From contig NZ_CP011503.1 in NCBI RefSeq assembly GCF_001028665.1, forward strand, positions 1,984,001-2,048,000: a stretch of 64,000 nt of DNA. The letters are read 5' to 3'. A program made the translations under genes and the position numbers. Of the stretch, positions 50,930 through 59,276 are shown in pieces; within the stretch, counting starts at the first letter, position 1; the number at the start of each line of letters is the position of its first letter. Source of the DNA: Burkholderia pyrrocinia. GTDB lineage: Bacteria; Pseudomonadota; Gammaproteobacteria; Burkholderiales; Burkholderiaceae. Under the pieces are notes generated by a model that was not told the DNA's origin, made no database searches, and worked only from the letters and a program-made list of their open reading frames with translations.

Positions 50930-52123
50930 TCAGGCGGACGGCCGCGGCGCGCCCGCCGGACGCGCGCCGGCCAGCAACGGCGGCACGAGCAGATAGAGCA
51001 GCGCGGCGGCAGCCCATACGAGCCCCGGCCAGGTCGCGCGGGTCGCCGCATAGGTCGCGGTGACGACCAGCGGGCCCGCCACGCCGATCAGGCTGGCTAC
51101 GCTCGTGAGCGTGCCCTGCAGTTCGCCCTGGCGCGCATCGTCGACCTGCCGAGCGAGCATCGCCTGCAGCGCCGGCAGCGTCATACCGCCGGCCGCGAAC
51201 AGCGGCAGCAGCGCGAACGGCACCCATGCGGACGCCGCGAACGCGATCGCCGCGAGCCCGAGCGCGTCGCCCGCAAGCCCCAGCGCGAGCGCGCGGCGCT
51301 CGCCGAGCCGTGCGATCAGCGGCCCGATCGCGAACGCCTGCGCGAGCGCATGGCACGCGCCGTAACCCGCGAGCGACAGCCCCGCGACCGGCGTCGACCA
51401 GCCGAAATGCTCCTGGCCGTACAGGATCCACAACGTCGCGGGCGCCTGCGACACCAGCGCGACGATCACGTAGATGCCGATCAGCGGCACGAGCGCGGGT
51501 GCGCCGCTCAGCCGGCGCAGGCTCGCGAACGGGTTGAGTGCGACGACCGCGCGGCCTTCGCGGGCCGACCGCGGCCGCGATTCCGGCAGCGCGCGCCACA
51601 CGAGCGCGAGATTCAGCGCATTGAGCAGCGCGGCCGCGACGAACGGCGCGCGCAGGTGCAGCGCGCCGAGCAGCCCGCCGATCAGCGGGCCCGCGATGAA
51701 GCCGATGCCCATCATCGCGCCGAGCTGGCCGAAGCGCCGTGCGCGGTCGGGTTCGGCCGTGACGTCGGTGACGTACGCGGTCGCGACCGCGACGTTCGCG
51801 CCCGTGATGCCCGCGATCAGCCGCCCCACGTAAAGCCAGGCGAGCGTCGGAGCGAGCGCCATCAGCAGGTAGTCGAGCGCGGCGCCGGCGAGCGACACGA
51901 GCAACACGGGCCGGCGGCCGAAACGGTCGCTCAGCGCGCCGAGCAGCGGTGCGCACAGGAATTGCGCGAACGCGTACAGCGCAAGCAGTACGCCATAGTG
52001 CGTGTCGATGTTGCCCGCGCCGGCGAGCGAGCGCAGCAGCCCGGGCAGGATCGGCATCACGATCCCGACGCCGATCGCGTCGAGCAGGACCGTGGCCAGG
52101 ATGGCAATCAGGGACGGATTCAA
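50930..52123 (-). CDS. Major facilitator transporter closely resembling TetA tetracycline exporters
   Basis: A 397-residue, 12-helix MFS protein. It starts with TTG: MNPSLIAILATVLLDAIGVG, then IVMPILPGLLRSL, HYGVLLALYAFAQFLCAPLL, motif A GALSDRFGRRPVLLVSLAG, and later ARLGERRALALGLAGDALG and PALQAMLARQVDDARQGELQG. These blocks match class A-type TetA almost word for word. It is divergent from a tetR-like gene across two tet operators. Tetracycline export is likely but not proven. The TTG has no clear ribosome-binding site, and no in-frame ATG lies nearby. Confidence 0.85.
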   Translation of the reverse strand: MNPSLIAILATVLLDAIGVGIVMPILPGLLRSLAGAGNIDTHYGVLLALYAFAQFLCAPLLGALSDRFGRRPVLLVSLAGAALDYLLMALAPTLAWLYVGRLIAGITGANVAVATAYVTDVTAEPDRARRFGQLGAMMGIGFIAGPLIGGLLGALHLRAPFVAAALLNALNLALVWRALPESRPRSAREGRAVVALNPFASLRRLSGAPALVPLIGIYVIVALVSQAPATLWILYGQEHFGWSTPVAGLSLAGYGACHALAQAFAIGPLIARLGERRALALGLAGDALGLAAIAFAASAWVPFALLPLFAAGGMTLPALQAMLARQVDDARQGELQGTLTSVASLIGVAGPLVVTATYAATRATWPGLVWAAAALLYLLVPPLLAGARPAGAPRPSA

Positions 52124-52130
52124 GAGGATG

Positions 52131-52149
52131 ACTCTATCGGTGATAGAGT
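52131..52149. promoter_or_regulatory. tet operator-like site 1
   Basis: ACTCTATCGGTGATAGAGT is a perfect 8 bp-arm palindrome. It differs from the Tn10 tetO1 ACTCTATCATTGATAGAGT at only the two central bases. It lies eight bases upstream of the TetA-like start. Confidence 0.9.
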
Positions 52150-52167
52150 GGTGATTATTCCATGGTT

Positions 52168-52186
52168 TCCCTATCGGTGATAGAGA
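52168..52186. promoter_or_regulatory. tet operator-like site 2, overlapping the tetR start
   Basis: TCCCTATCGGTGATAGAGA differs from Tn10 tetO2 TCCCTATCAGTGATAGAGA at one central base and keeps the same arm asymmetry. Its last base is the A of the proposed tetR ATG, so repressor binding would also block its own gene. Confidence 0.9.
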
Positions 52187-52818
52187 TGAAGGACACAGGG
52201 GCGCGGCTAACGCGCGACACGGTATTGCGCGCGGCGCTCGAACTGCTCGACGAGGTCGGTATCGACGGGCTGTCGACGCGGCGGCTCGCCGAGCGGCTCG
52301 GCGTGCAGTCGCCGACGCTTTACTGGCATTTCAAGAACAAGGCCGAGCTGCTCGACGCGATGGCCGAAGCGATCATGCTCGAGCGGCACGACGCGTCGCT
52401 GCCGCGGCCGGGCGAAGCATGGGATGCGTGGCTCGTCGACAATGCGCGCAGTTTCCGCCGCGCGCTGCTGGCCTACAGAGACGGCGCGCGCCTGCATGCC
52501 GGCACGCGGCCGCGTGCGCTGCATTTCAGTTCGATCGAACGCAAGGTCGCGCTGCTCGGCGATGCGGGCTTCGCGCCGGATGAAGCGGTCGACGTGATGT
52601 ATGCGCTCGGTCGCTTCGTGGTCGGATGGGTGCTGGAAGAGCAGGCGGAGCCGGCCGGCGGAGCCGATGCACCGCTGCCGGACGCGGCCGAGTATCCGCT
52701 GCTCGCGAAGGGCTGGGCCGCGCTGCGCGAGCGGGGCGGCGACGAAGCGTTCGAGCGCGGCGTCGCGCTGATCGTCGATGGCGCCCGCGCGCATCTGGCA
52801 GCGCGCCGGCGCGGCTGA
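52186..52818 (+). CDS. TetR-type tetracycline repressor homologue
   Basis: A 210-residue repressor of the TetR tetracycline subgroup. The DNA-binding domain is VLRAALELLDEVGIDGLSTR with RLAERLGVQSPTLYWHFKNK, close to classical TetR. Ligand positions known in TetR(B) are mostly kept: H68 (H64), N86 (N82), F90 (F86), H104 (H100), T107 (T103), R108 (R104), E151 (E147). The Gln116 position is K120. I chose the ATG at 52186; an in-frame ATG at 52162 would add eight residues reading through the operator. Numbering comparison is from memory of the family. Confidence 0.88.
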   Translation: MKDTGARLTRDTVLRAALELLDEVGIDGLSTRRLAERLGVQSPTLYWHFKNKAELLDAMAEAIMLERHDASLPRPGEAWDAWLVDNARSFRRALLAYRDGARLHAGTRPRALHFSSIERKVALLGDAGFAPDEAVDVMYALGRFVVGWVLEEQAEPAGGADAPLPDAAEYPLLAKGWAALRERGGDEAFERGVALIVDGARAHLAARRRG

Positions 52819-52839
52819 CGCGGGCAGCCGACGGCCCGC

Positions 52840-53814
52840 TCAGCCCGGCGCGCGGCCGTCGAGTATGCGTTCGAGCGCGTCGAGCGCGCGGGCCGTCGAA
52901 TCCGGCACGATGCAGTCGACGACGATCCGCTCAGGCATCGCGCGCAGCCACGTGAGCTGGCGCTTGCAGAGCTGGCGTGTCGCGAAGATCCCCTTGTCGC
53001 GCATCGTCCGGTAGTCGGTGTCGCCGTCGAGGAATTCCCACGCCTGCCGGTAGCCGACGCAGCGCATCGACGGCAGGTCGGGATGGAGATCGTCGCGACG
53101 GCGCAGCCGTTCGACTTCGTCGATGAAGCCCGCGTCGAGCATCGCGTCGAAGCGCTGCGCGATCCGTGCGTGCAGTACCGCGCGATCCGACGGTTCGAGC
53201 GCGACCGGCACGAAGCGGTACGCGGCTGCCGCATCGTCCGCGCGCCGCGGCGCGGCAAGCAGCGCCGACATCGGCCGCCCGCTCAGCATGAAGATTTCAA
53301 GCGCGCGCTGGATCCGCTGCGAATCGTTCGGCGCGAGCCGCGCGGCCGTGTCGGGATCGACCTGCGCGAGCCGCGCGTGCAGCGCGGGCCAGCCGTCGCG
53401 CGCGGCGTCGGCGTCGAGTTTCGCGCGCACGTCCGGGTCGGCGCCCGGCAGGTCGTTGAGCCCTTGCGTCAGCGCCTTGTAGTACAGCATCGTGCCGCCC
53501 GCGAGCAGCGGCGTGCGGCCGCGCGCAGTGATCTCGCCGATCAGGCGCAGCGTGTCCGCGCGGAATTCCGCGGCCGAATACGCGTCAGCCGGATCGATGA
53601 TGTCGATCAGGTGATGCGGCACGCTCGCGCGCTCTTCGCGAGTCGGTTTCGCGGTGCCGATATCCATGTCGCGGTAGACGAGCGCCGAATCGACGCTGAC
53701 GATCTCGATCGGGCGGCGCGCGGCGAGCGCCAGCGCCGCGGCCGTCTTGCCCGAAGCGGTGGGGCCGAGCAGGCAGGCGATCGTCGTCGGGGTGGAGGGC
53801 GGCGCCGCGCTCAT
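52840..53814 (-). CDS. miaA: tRNA dimethylallyltransferase
   Basis: Adds the dimethylallyl group to A37 of tRNAs reading U-initial codons. The 324-residue product has the P-loop [74 protein letters not shown] and [11 protein letters not shown] with [15 protein letters not shown]. Its ATG overlaps the mutL stop by four bases, so the pair is translationally coupled, as in many proteobacteria. Confidence 0.97.
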   Translation of the reverse strand: MSAAPPSTPTTIACLLGPTASGKTAAALALAARRPIEIVSVDSALVYRDMDIGTAKPTREERASVPHHLIDIIDPADAYSAAEFRADTLRLIGEITARGRTPLLAGGTMLYYKALTQGLNDLPGADPDVRAKLDADAARDGWPALHARLAQVDPDTAARLAPNDSQRIQRALEIFMLSGRPMSALLAAPRRADDAAAAYRFVPVALEPSDRAVLHARIAQRFDAMLDAGFIDEVERLRRRDDLHPDLPSMRCVGYRQAWEFLDGDTDYRTMRDKGIFATRQLCKRQLTWLRAMPERIVVDCIVPDSTARALDALERILDGRAPG

Positions 53815-55796
53815 TGGCCGCGCATGAACAGGCGGTCGAGATCGTTCAGCGTGAGCTGATACCACGTCGGCCGGCCGTGATTGCACTGGTCCGCGCGTTC
53901 GGTCGCCTCCATCTGGCGCAGCAGCGCGTTCATCTCGTCGAGCGTCAGGCGCCGGTTCGCGCGCACCGCGTGGTGGCACGCGAGCGTGCCGAGCAGTTCG
54001 TGCTGGCGCTCGGTGAGCACGCGCGAGCCGCCGAACGCGTGCAGGTCGGCGAGTACCGCGCGCGCGAGCGACTGCAGGTCGGCATCCTTCAGCAGCGCCG
54101 GCACCGCGCGGATCGCGAGCGTCGTCGGCGACAGCACCGCGAGATCGAAGCCGAGCGATTCGAGCGTGTCGCGCTCTTCCTCGACCGTGCCGATCTCGAC
54201 CGGCGTGGCCGTCATCGACACCGGCAGCAGCAGCGACTGCACGGCGACCGAGCGATCGGCGAGCGCGTTCTTGAACTGTTCGTACAGGATCCGCTCGTGC
54301 GCCGCGTGCATGTCGACGATCACGAGACCGTGCGCGTTCTGCGCGAGCACGTAGATGCCGTGGATCTGGCCGAGCGCGAAGCCGAGCGGCTGCTCGTCGT
54401 GCGTGGTGGCGGCGATCGGTGATGCGGTGAAGCCCGGCAGCGGCGCGCCCGGCGCGTCGGCCGAATCGCGGGCGAAGGTCGTCGTTCCATCCGGCGTGCC
54501 CGCGCCGGTATCCTTGCGGCCGAACAGCGCGTCGTAGAGCGCGAGCGGCTGCGCGACGGGCAGCGTGCCCTGCGTCATCCGTGCCTGGCGCATCCAGGTG
54601 TTGCCCGCCGACGATGACGACGACGGCGACGAGAAGCCGCTGCCGCCGGTGGCCTGGCCGTGGCCCTGGCCGAGCGGCGTGTCCAGGAACGATGCGGGCC
54701 CGCGCGGCGCGGGTTCGAGATGCGCGGCGTGACCGCCCGCGGTGGTTTCCGGCGACGCGCCCGCGTGGCGCGCGAGCGCGCGCTGGACCGCGTGGAACAC
54801 GTACTGGTGGATCGAGCGCGAATCGCGGAAGCGCACCTCGATCTTCGACGGATGCACGTTCACGTCGACGGCTTCGGGCGGCAGGTCGAGGAACAGCACG
54901 TACGACGGGTAGCGGTCGCCGTGCAGCACGTCCTCGTAGGCCGCGCGCACCGCGTGCGTCAGCAGCTTGTCGCGCACGAAGCGGCCGTTGACGAAGAAAT
55001 ACTGCTGGTCGGCGCGCCCGCGGCTTGCGGTCGGCAGGCCTGCGCAACCGTAGACGGCGAGCGGGCCGGCCTGCTCGTCGAGCGGCAGGTGCGCGGTCGC
55101 GAAGCTGTCGCCGAGGATCTTCGCGACGCGCTGCGCGGGCTCGGTCGCGTTCCAGTGCTCGACGGCCTTGCCGTTGTGCAGCACCGAGATCGCGACGTCC
55201 GGCCGCGCGAGCGCCGCGCGTCGGATCATTTCCAGGCAGTGGCCGAACTCCGTCTGCTCGCTCTTCAGGAACTTGCGCCGCGCGGGCGTGTTGAAGTACA
55301 GCTCGCGTACCTCGATCGTCGTGCCGGTCGAGCCCGCGGCGGGCGACAGCACGCCCGTCTGCGCATCGATCTTCATCGCATGCGCGGCATCGGCCGTCCG
55401 GCTCGTGATCGACATCTCGGCGACCGACGCGATCGACGCGAGCGCTTCGCCGCGGAACCCGAGCGTCGCAACCGCCTCGAGCTCCTCGAGCGAACGGATC
55501 TTGCTGGTGGCATGGCGCATCAGCGCGAGCGCCAGTTCGTCGGGCGGAATCCCGCAACCGTCGTCGGTGATCGAGATGCGCTTGACGCCGCCTTCTTCCA
55601 GCACGATGCGCAGCGTCGTCGCGCCGGCGTCCATCGCGTTCTCGAGCAGTTCCTTGACGACCGACGCCGGGCGTTCGACGACCTCGCCCGCGGCGATCTG
55701 GCTGATCAGCTGGTCGGGCAGGGGCTGGATCGCGCGCAGCGGGCGCGGAGCGGGGGCGGGCGCGGCGCCCGCTGCCGTTTCGGTGATATCGGACAT
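53811..55796 (-). CDS. mutL: DNA mismatch repair protein MutL
   Basis: The 661-residue product has a GHKL ATPase domain ([55 protein letters not shown]), a transducer ([24 protein letters not shown]) and a Ser/Gly-rich linker (about 345-465). The C-terminal dimer domain keeps the metal-endonuclease pattern: D495[11 protein letters not shown]506, ACHHAVRA (606-613) and CNHGRP (638-643). It is therefore likely a nicking MutL that does not need MutH. The usual Gln after the Asp is Met here. miaA overlaps its 3' end. Confidence 0.97.
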   Translation of the reverse strand: MSDITETAAGAAPAPAPRPLRAIQPLPDQLISQIAAGEVVERPASVVKELLENAMDAGATTLRIVLEEGGVKRISITDDGCGIPPDELALALMRHATSKIRSLEELEAVATLGFRGEALASIASVAEMSITSRTADAAHAMKIDAQTGVLSPAAGSTGTTIEVRELYFNTPARRKFLKSEQTEFGHCLEMIRRAALARPDVAISVLHNGKAVEHWNATEPAQRVAKILGDSFATAHLPLDEQAGPLAVYGCAGLPTASRGRADQQYFFVNGRFVRDKLLTHAVRAAYEDVLHGDRYPSYVLFLDLPPEAVDVNVHPSKIEVRFRDSRSIHQYVFHAVQRALARHAGASPETTAGGHAAHLEPAPRGPASFLDTPLGQGHGQATGGSGFSSPSSSSSAGNTWMRQARMTQGTLPVAQPLALYDALFGRKDTGAGTPDGTTTFARDSADAPGAPLPGFTASPIAATTHDEQPLGFALGQIHGIYVLAQNAHGLVIVDMHAAHERILYEQFKNALADRSVAVQSLLLPVSMTATPVEIGTVEEERDTLESLGFDLAVLSPTTLAIRAVPALLKDADLQSLARAVLADLHAFGGSRVLTERQHELLGTLACHHAVRANRRLTLDEMNALLRQMEATERADQCNHGRPTWYQLTLNDLDRLFMRGQ

Positions 55797-55970
55797 GGCC
55801 GAATTATAGCGAGGCGGCGGATGCGTGCCGGGGCGACCGGCGGTTACGTTTTTTCACGGAGCCTTAAGGTAGTTTCGGTATCATGGGTCCGTCACGCGCG
55901 CCGGCCTTGACCGGCGGGCGCTTCCGCCTGTTCTGGCCGTTCCGGCCCTTACGCCTTCGAGGAACCGCAT

Positions 55971-56654
55971 TTGGAAACGCTGCTTCATTTCGTCAATCTC
56001 GTCCTGCATATCGACGCATTCCTCGGCGATTTCATCCGGCAGTACGGCGCATGGGTCTATCTCGTGCTGTTCCTGATCGTGTTCTGCGAGACGGGGCTCG
56101 TCGTGTTCCCGTTCCTGCCCGGCGATTCGCTGCTGTTCATCGGCGGCGCGTTCGCGGCGACCGGCGAAATGAACGTCGGCATGCTGATCGTGCTGTTGCT
56201 CGTCGCGGCGATCTCCGGCAACACCGTGAACTACCTGATCGGCCGCTGGGTCGGCCCGAAGGTGTTCAATACCCATATCCCGGTGCTCGAGCGTTTCCTC
56301 GATCGCACCGCGCTGCAGAAGACCCACTCGTTCTACGACAAGCACGGCGGCAAGACGATCGTGCTCGCGCGTTTCATCCCGGTCGTGCGCACGTTCGCGC
56401 CGTTCGTCGCGGGTGCGTCGTCGATGAGCGCCACGCGCTTCCAGCTCTTCAACGTGATCGGCGCGCTGGTCTGGGTGCTGCTGCTCGTGCTGCTCGGCTA
56501 TTTCTTCGGCAACATCCCGTTCATCCGCCAATACCTGAACGTGATCGTGCTGGTCGGGATCGGCGCGGCGATCGTGCCGGTCGCGCTCGGCGCCGTGTGG
56601 AAGCTCGTGCGCGGGCGACAGTCGGACCATGCGCAGAAGACGGGCGGGCGCTGA
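55971..56654 (+). CDS. DedA-family membrane protein
   Basis: A 227-residue integral membrane protein of the DedA/VTT family, linked to lipid-carrier flipping and envelope homeostasis. Family features are GAWVYLVLFLIVFCETGLVV with FPFLPGDSLLFIGGAFAA, ISGNTVNYLIGRWVG, and FYDKHGGKTIVLARFIPVVR with TFAPFVAGASSM. There are four to six hydrophobic spans and a basic tail. It starts with TTG at 55971, preceded by a CGAGGA ribosome-binding site; no ATG fits. It is divergent from mutL and convergent with mscS. Confidence 0.92.
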   Translation: METLLHFVNLVLHIDAFLGDFIRQYGAWVYLVLFLIVFCETGLVVFPFLPGDSLLFIGGAFAATGEMNVGMLIVLLLVAAISGNTVNYLIGRWVGPKVFNTHIPVLERFLDRTALQKTHSFYDKHGGKTIVLARFIPVVRTFAPFVAGASSMSATRFQLFNVIGALVWVLLLVLLGYFFGNIPFIRQYLNVIVLVGIGAAIVPVALGAVWKLVRGRQSDHAQKTGGR

Positions 56655-56686
56655 GCGGGGGCGCTTCGCTTCCTTTTCGGTGCAAT

Positions 56687-56724
56687 AAAAAAGCGTGGCA
56701 ATTTGAATTGCCACGCTTTTTTTT
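56687..56724. terminator. Bidirectional terminator between dedA and mscS
   Basis: GCGTGGCAATT/AATTGCCACGC (56693-56703 and 56706-56716) with A6 before and T8 after, serving both convergent genes. Confidence 0.92.
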
Positions 56725-56739
56725 CGTCCGGCGCCGCCG

Positions 56740-57552
56740 TTATGCGTTGCGATGCGCGACCGGCGTTTCGGGCGTCGGGTATTGCGCGTCGCGGAACGTG
56801 TCGAGGATCACGCGGTTGGTGTCGCAGTACACCTGCCAGTAGTTCTCGGGCGCCGTGGACGGGCGCACGAACAGCAACGGGCCTTCCGGCGTGAACTGGA
56901 ACACGCCGACGTCCGGCGCCGGGTTGGTCAGCACGTTCGGGATCTGCTGGATCGACGCCTTCAGGCGGTTGATCGCATCGACCGCATCGACGCCGTTCGC
57001 GATCTTCGCAGTCAGGTCGACGCGGCGGTGCGACGTCGCGCTGTAGTTCGCGATGTTGTCCGAGAAGATCTTGTTGTTGCCGACGATCGTCACGATGTTG
57101 TCGGGCGTGATGATCGTCGTGCCGAACAGGCCGAGCTCCTTCACCGTGCCGGTGACGCCGCCCGCGTTGATCACGTCGCCGATCTTGAACGGGCGCAGCA
57201 CCTGCATGAACACGCCGGCGGCGAAGTGCGCGAGCAGGCCGCCCCAGGCCGTGCCGATCGCGAGGCCGAGGCCGGCGAGCAGCGCGGCGAACGAGGTCGT
57301 CTGTACGCCGAAGATCTGCAGGATCGCGAGGATCAGCAGGACCGTCAGCAGCACGCTGACGACGGAGGTCAGGTAGTCGGTGAGCGTCGGGTCGACCTTG
57401 CCGCTGCGGCGTACGACCTTGCCGAGCAGGCGCGCGGCGATGCGGATCGCCCAGCGGCCGACGAACCACAATACGATCGCTGCGAGGAGGTTGAGGCCGA
57501 AGTCGAGGCCGCGGGTCATCAGGAATTGCTGGGCGGTGGCGAGATCGATCAT
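56740..57552 (-). CDS. Small-conductance mechanosensitive channel, MscS family
   Basis: A 270-residue MscS-type channel with three transmembrane helices. The pore-lining helix is GLGLAIGTAWGGLLAHFAAG, followed by VFMQVLRPFKIGDVINAGGV. The beta domain carries GTVKELGLFGTTIITPDNIV and PNNKIFSDNI-like VGNNKIFSDNIANYSA. A GGAG ribosome-binding site precedes the ATG at 57550-57552; the longer frame upstream is unconserved. It releases solutes on hypo-osmotic shock. Confidence 0.94.
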   Translation of the reverse strand: MIDLATAQQFLMTRGLDFGLNLLAAIVLWFVGRWAIRIAARLLGKVVRRSGKVDPTLTDYLTSVVSVLLTVLLILAILQIFGVQTTSFAALLAGLGLAIGTAWGGLLAHFAAGVFMQVLRPFKIGDVINAGGVTGTVKELGLFGTTIITPDNIVTIVGNNKIFSDNIANYSATSHRRVDLTAKIANGVDAVDAINRLKASIQQIPNVLTNPAPDVGVFQFTPEGPLLFVRPSTAPENYWQVYCDTNRVILDTFRDAQYPTPETPVAHRNA

Positions 57553-57666
57553 GCGTTCTCCGAAGTCAAGGGTAAAAAAGGGCGGCGCATGCACCGGGAC
57601 TGGTGGCGCTTTTATAACCTGACCTGTGCGGGACGGGCAACCTGCCTTACGTTGCTTGACGTAATG

Positions 57667-57700
57667 AAAAACGGGCAGGACGCGTGTGCGTACTGCCCGT
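57667..57700 (-). terminator. Terminator of manC
   Basis: Arms ACGGGCAG/CTGCCCGT (57671-57678 and 57693-57700), read on the minus strand, are followed by TTTT. It lies 55 bases beyond the manC stop. Confidence 0.7.
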
Positions 57701-57754
57701 CAGTGGGTGTCGGATTGGGGCCGGAGGTGGCGCGCGATCCGGAAATTGCCGTGG

Positions 57755-59185
57755 TTACGACGCTGCGCGACCGTAGGTGTCTTCGAAGCGGACGATGTCG
57801 TCCTCACCGAGATACGCGCCCGACTGGACTTCGATCAGTTCGAGCGGGATCTTGCCGGGGTTCGTCAGCCGGTGTGTCGCGCCGAGCGGGATGTAGGTCG
57901 ACTGGTTTTCGGTCAGCATGATTTCCTTGTCGCCGTTCGTGACCGTCGCCGTGCCCTTTACAACGATCCAGTGTTCGGCACGGTGGTGGTGCATCTGGAG
58001 GCTCAGTTGCGCGCCGGGGTTCACGATGATGCGCTTGACCTGGAAGCGGTCGCCCTGGTCGATGCCTTCGTAGGAGCCCCATGGGCGGACGACGCGGCGA
58101 TGCGTGACCGATTCGTGGCGGCCGGAGGCATTCAGCCACTCGACGATTTTCTTGACGTCCTGGGCCTTGTCGCGATGCGCGACCAGCACGGCGTCGGCGG
58201 TTTCCACGATAACGATGTTGTCGAGACCGAGGGCCGCGACCATTCGGTGTTCTGCGCGGATGTACGAGTTCTTCACCGCGTCGGTAAAGATGTCACCGAT
58301 AAGTGCATTGCCCTGCTCGTCGGCGTCCGCGATTTCCGCAAGCGCGCTCCATGACCCGATGTCGTTCCAGCCGAGGTCTGCCGCCGCGACGACAGCGGCG
58401 CGTTCGGTCTTTTCCATCACCGCATAGTCGATCGACACATTGGGGCTGGCCGCGAACACGTCCGCATCGAGACGGAGGAAGTCGTTGTCCCGCTTGGCGG
58501 ATTCGAACGCGAGTTCTGCCTGACGAGCGATCTCCGGTGCATGGCGATGCAATTCCTCCATGTACGTGGACGCCTTCAGCATGAACATGCCGCTGTTCCA
58601 GTAGTAATTGCCGTCGCTGAGGAAGCGCTCGGCCGTCGGGGCGTCGGGCTTTTCGACAAACGCGTCGACCTTGTAGACCTGCTTGCCGTCGGCGATGGCC
58701 GGGCCACGGCGGATATAGCCGAAACCGGTGTGTGCTTCCGTTGGCGTGATGCCGAACGTGACGAGGTGCTGGTCTGCAGCGATGGCCGCCGCCTCGCTGG
58801 CTGCGGCGATGAATGCCGGTTCGTTGAGGATGACGTGGTCCGACGGCAGCACCAGCAGCAGCGCGTCGGGCGAGTCGTGCAATGCAAGCAGCGCGGCGAT
58901 CGCGATCGCGGGCGCGGTGTTGCGGCCGACCGGCTCAAGCACGATCGACGATGGCGTGATGTTGACCTGACGGAGTTGTTCCGCGACCAGGAAGCGCTGA
59001 TCGTTGTTGGTGACGATGATGGGGGCCGCGGCACCTGGAATGTGTTGAAGGCGGGAGGCGGTCTGCTGGACGAGCGTCTGTTCGCCCGTCAGCTTCAGGT
59101 ATTGCTTCGGATAGCCGCCGCGCGACATGGGCCAAAGGCGGGTGCCGCTGCCGCCGCACAGAATTACCGGGTAGATGTTCATCAT
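57755..59185 (-). CDS. manC: Mannose-1-phosphate guanylyltransferase / mannose-6-phosphate isomerase
   Basis: Makes GDP-mannose for surface polysaccharide. The 476-residue product has the nucleotidyltransferase signature CGGSGTRLWPMSR, EPVGRNTAPAIAIAA, LPSDHVI, FVEKPD and a C-terminal cupin isomerase domain (VKRIIVNPGAQLSLQMHHHR, EHWIVVKGTATVTNGD). The start is MMNIYPVILCGG; either of the tandem ATGs (59185 or 59182) is possible. It is first of the capsule genes here, with an AT-rich upstream stretch and a terminator of its own. Confidence 0.96.
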   Translation of the reverse strand: MMNIYPVILCGGSGTRLWPMSRGGYPKQYLKLTGEQTLVQQTASRLQHIPGAAAPIIVTNNDQRFLVAEQLRQVNITPSSIVLEPVGRNTAPAIAIAALLALHDSPDALLLVLPSDHVILNEPAFIAAASEAAAIAADQHLVTFGITPTEAHTGFGYIRRGPAIADGKQVYKVDAFVEKPDAPTAERFLSDGNYYWNSGMFMLKASTYMEELHRHAPEIARQAELAFESAKRDNDFLRLDADVFAASPNVSIDYAVMEKTERAAVVAAADLGWNDIGSWSALAEIADADEQGNALIGDIFTDAVKNSYIRAEHRMVAALGLDNIVIVETADAVLVAHRDKAQDVKKIVEWLNASGRHESVTHRRVVRPWGSYEGIDQGDRFQVKRIIVNPGAQLSLQMHHHRAEHWIVVKGTATVTNGDKEIMLTENQSTYIPLGATHRLTNPGKIPLELIEVQSGAYLGEDDIVRFEDTYGRAAS

Positions 59186-59276
59186 TGCCTCAGATTGAAA
59201 AGCTCTCAGTGCCGGCGATTAATGACGCGAGCCGACTATTCTTGACTACTTTAAATATGCCAATTCTTAACAATGT

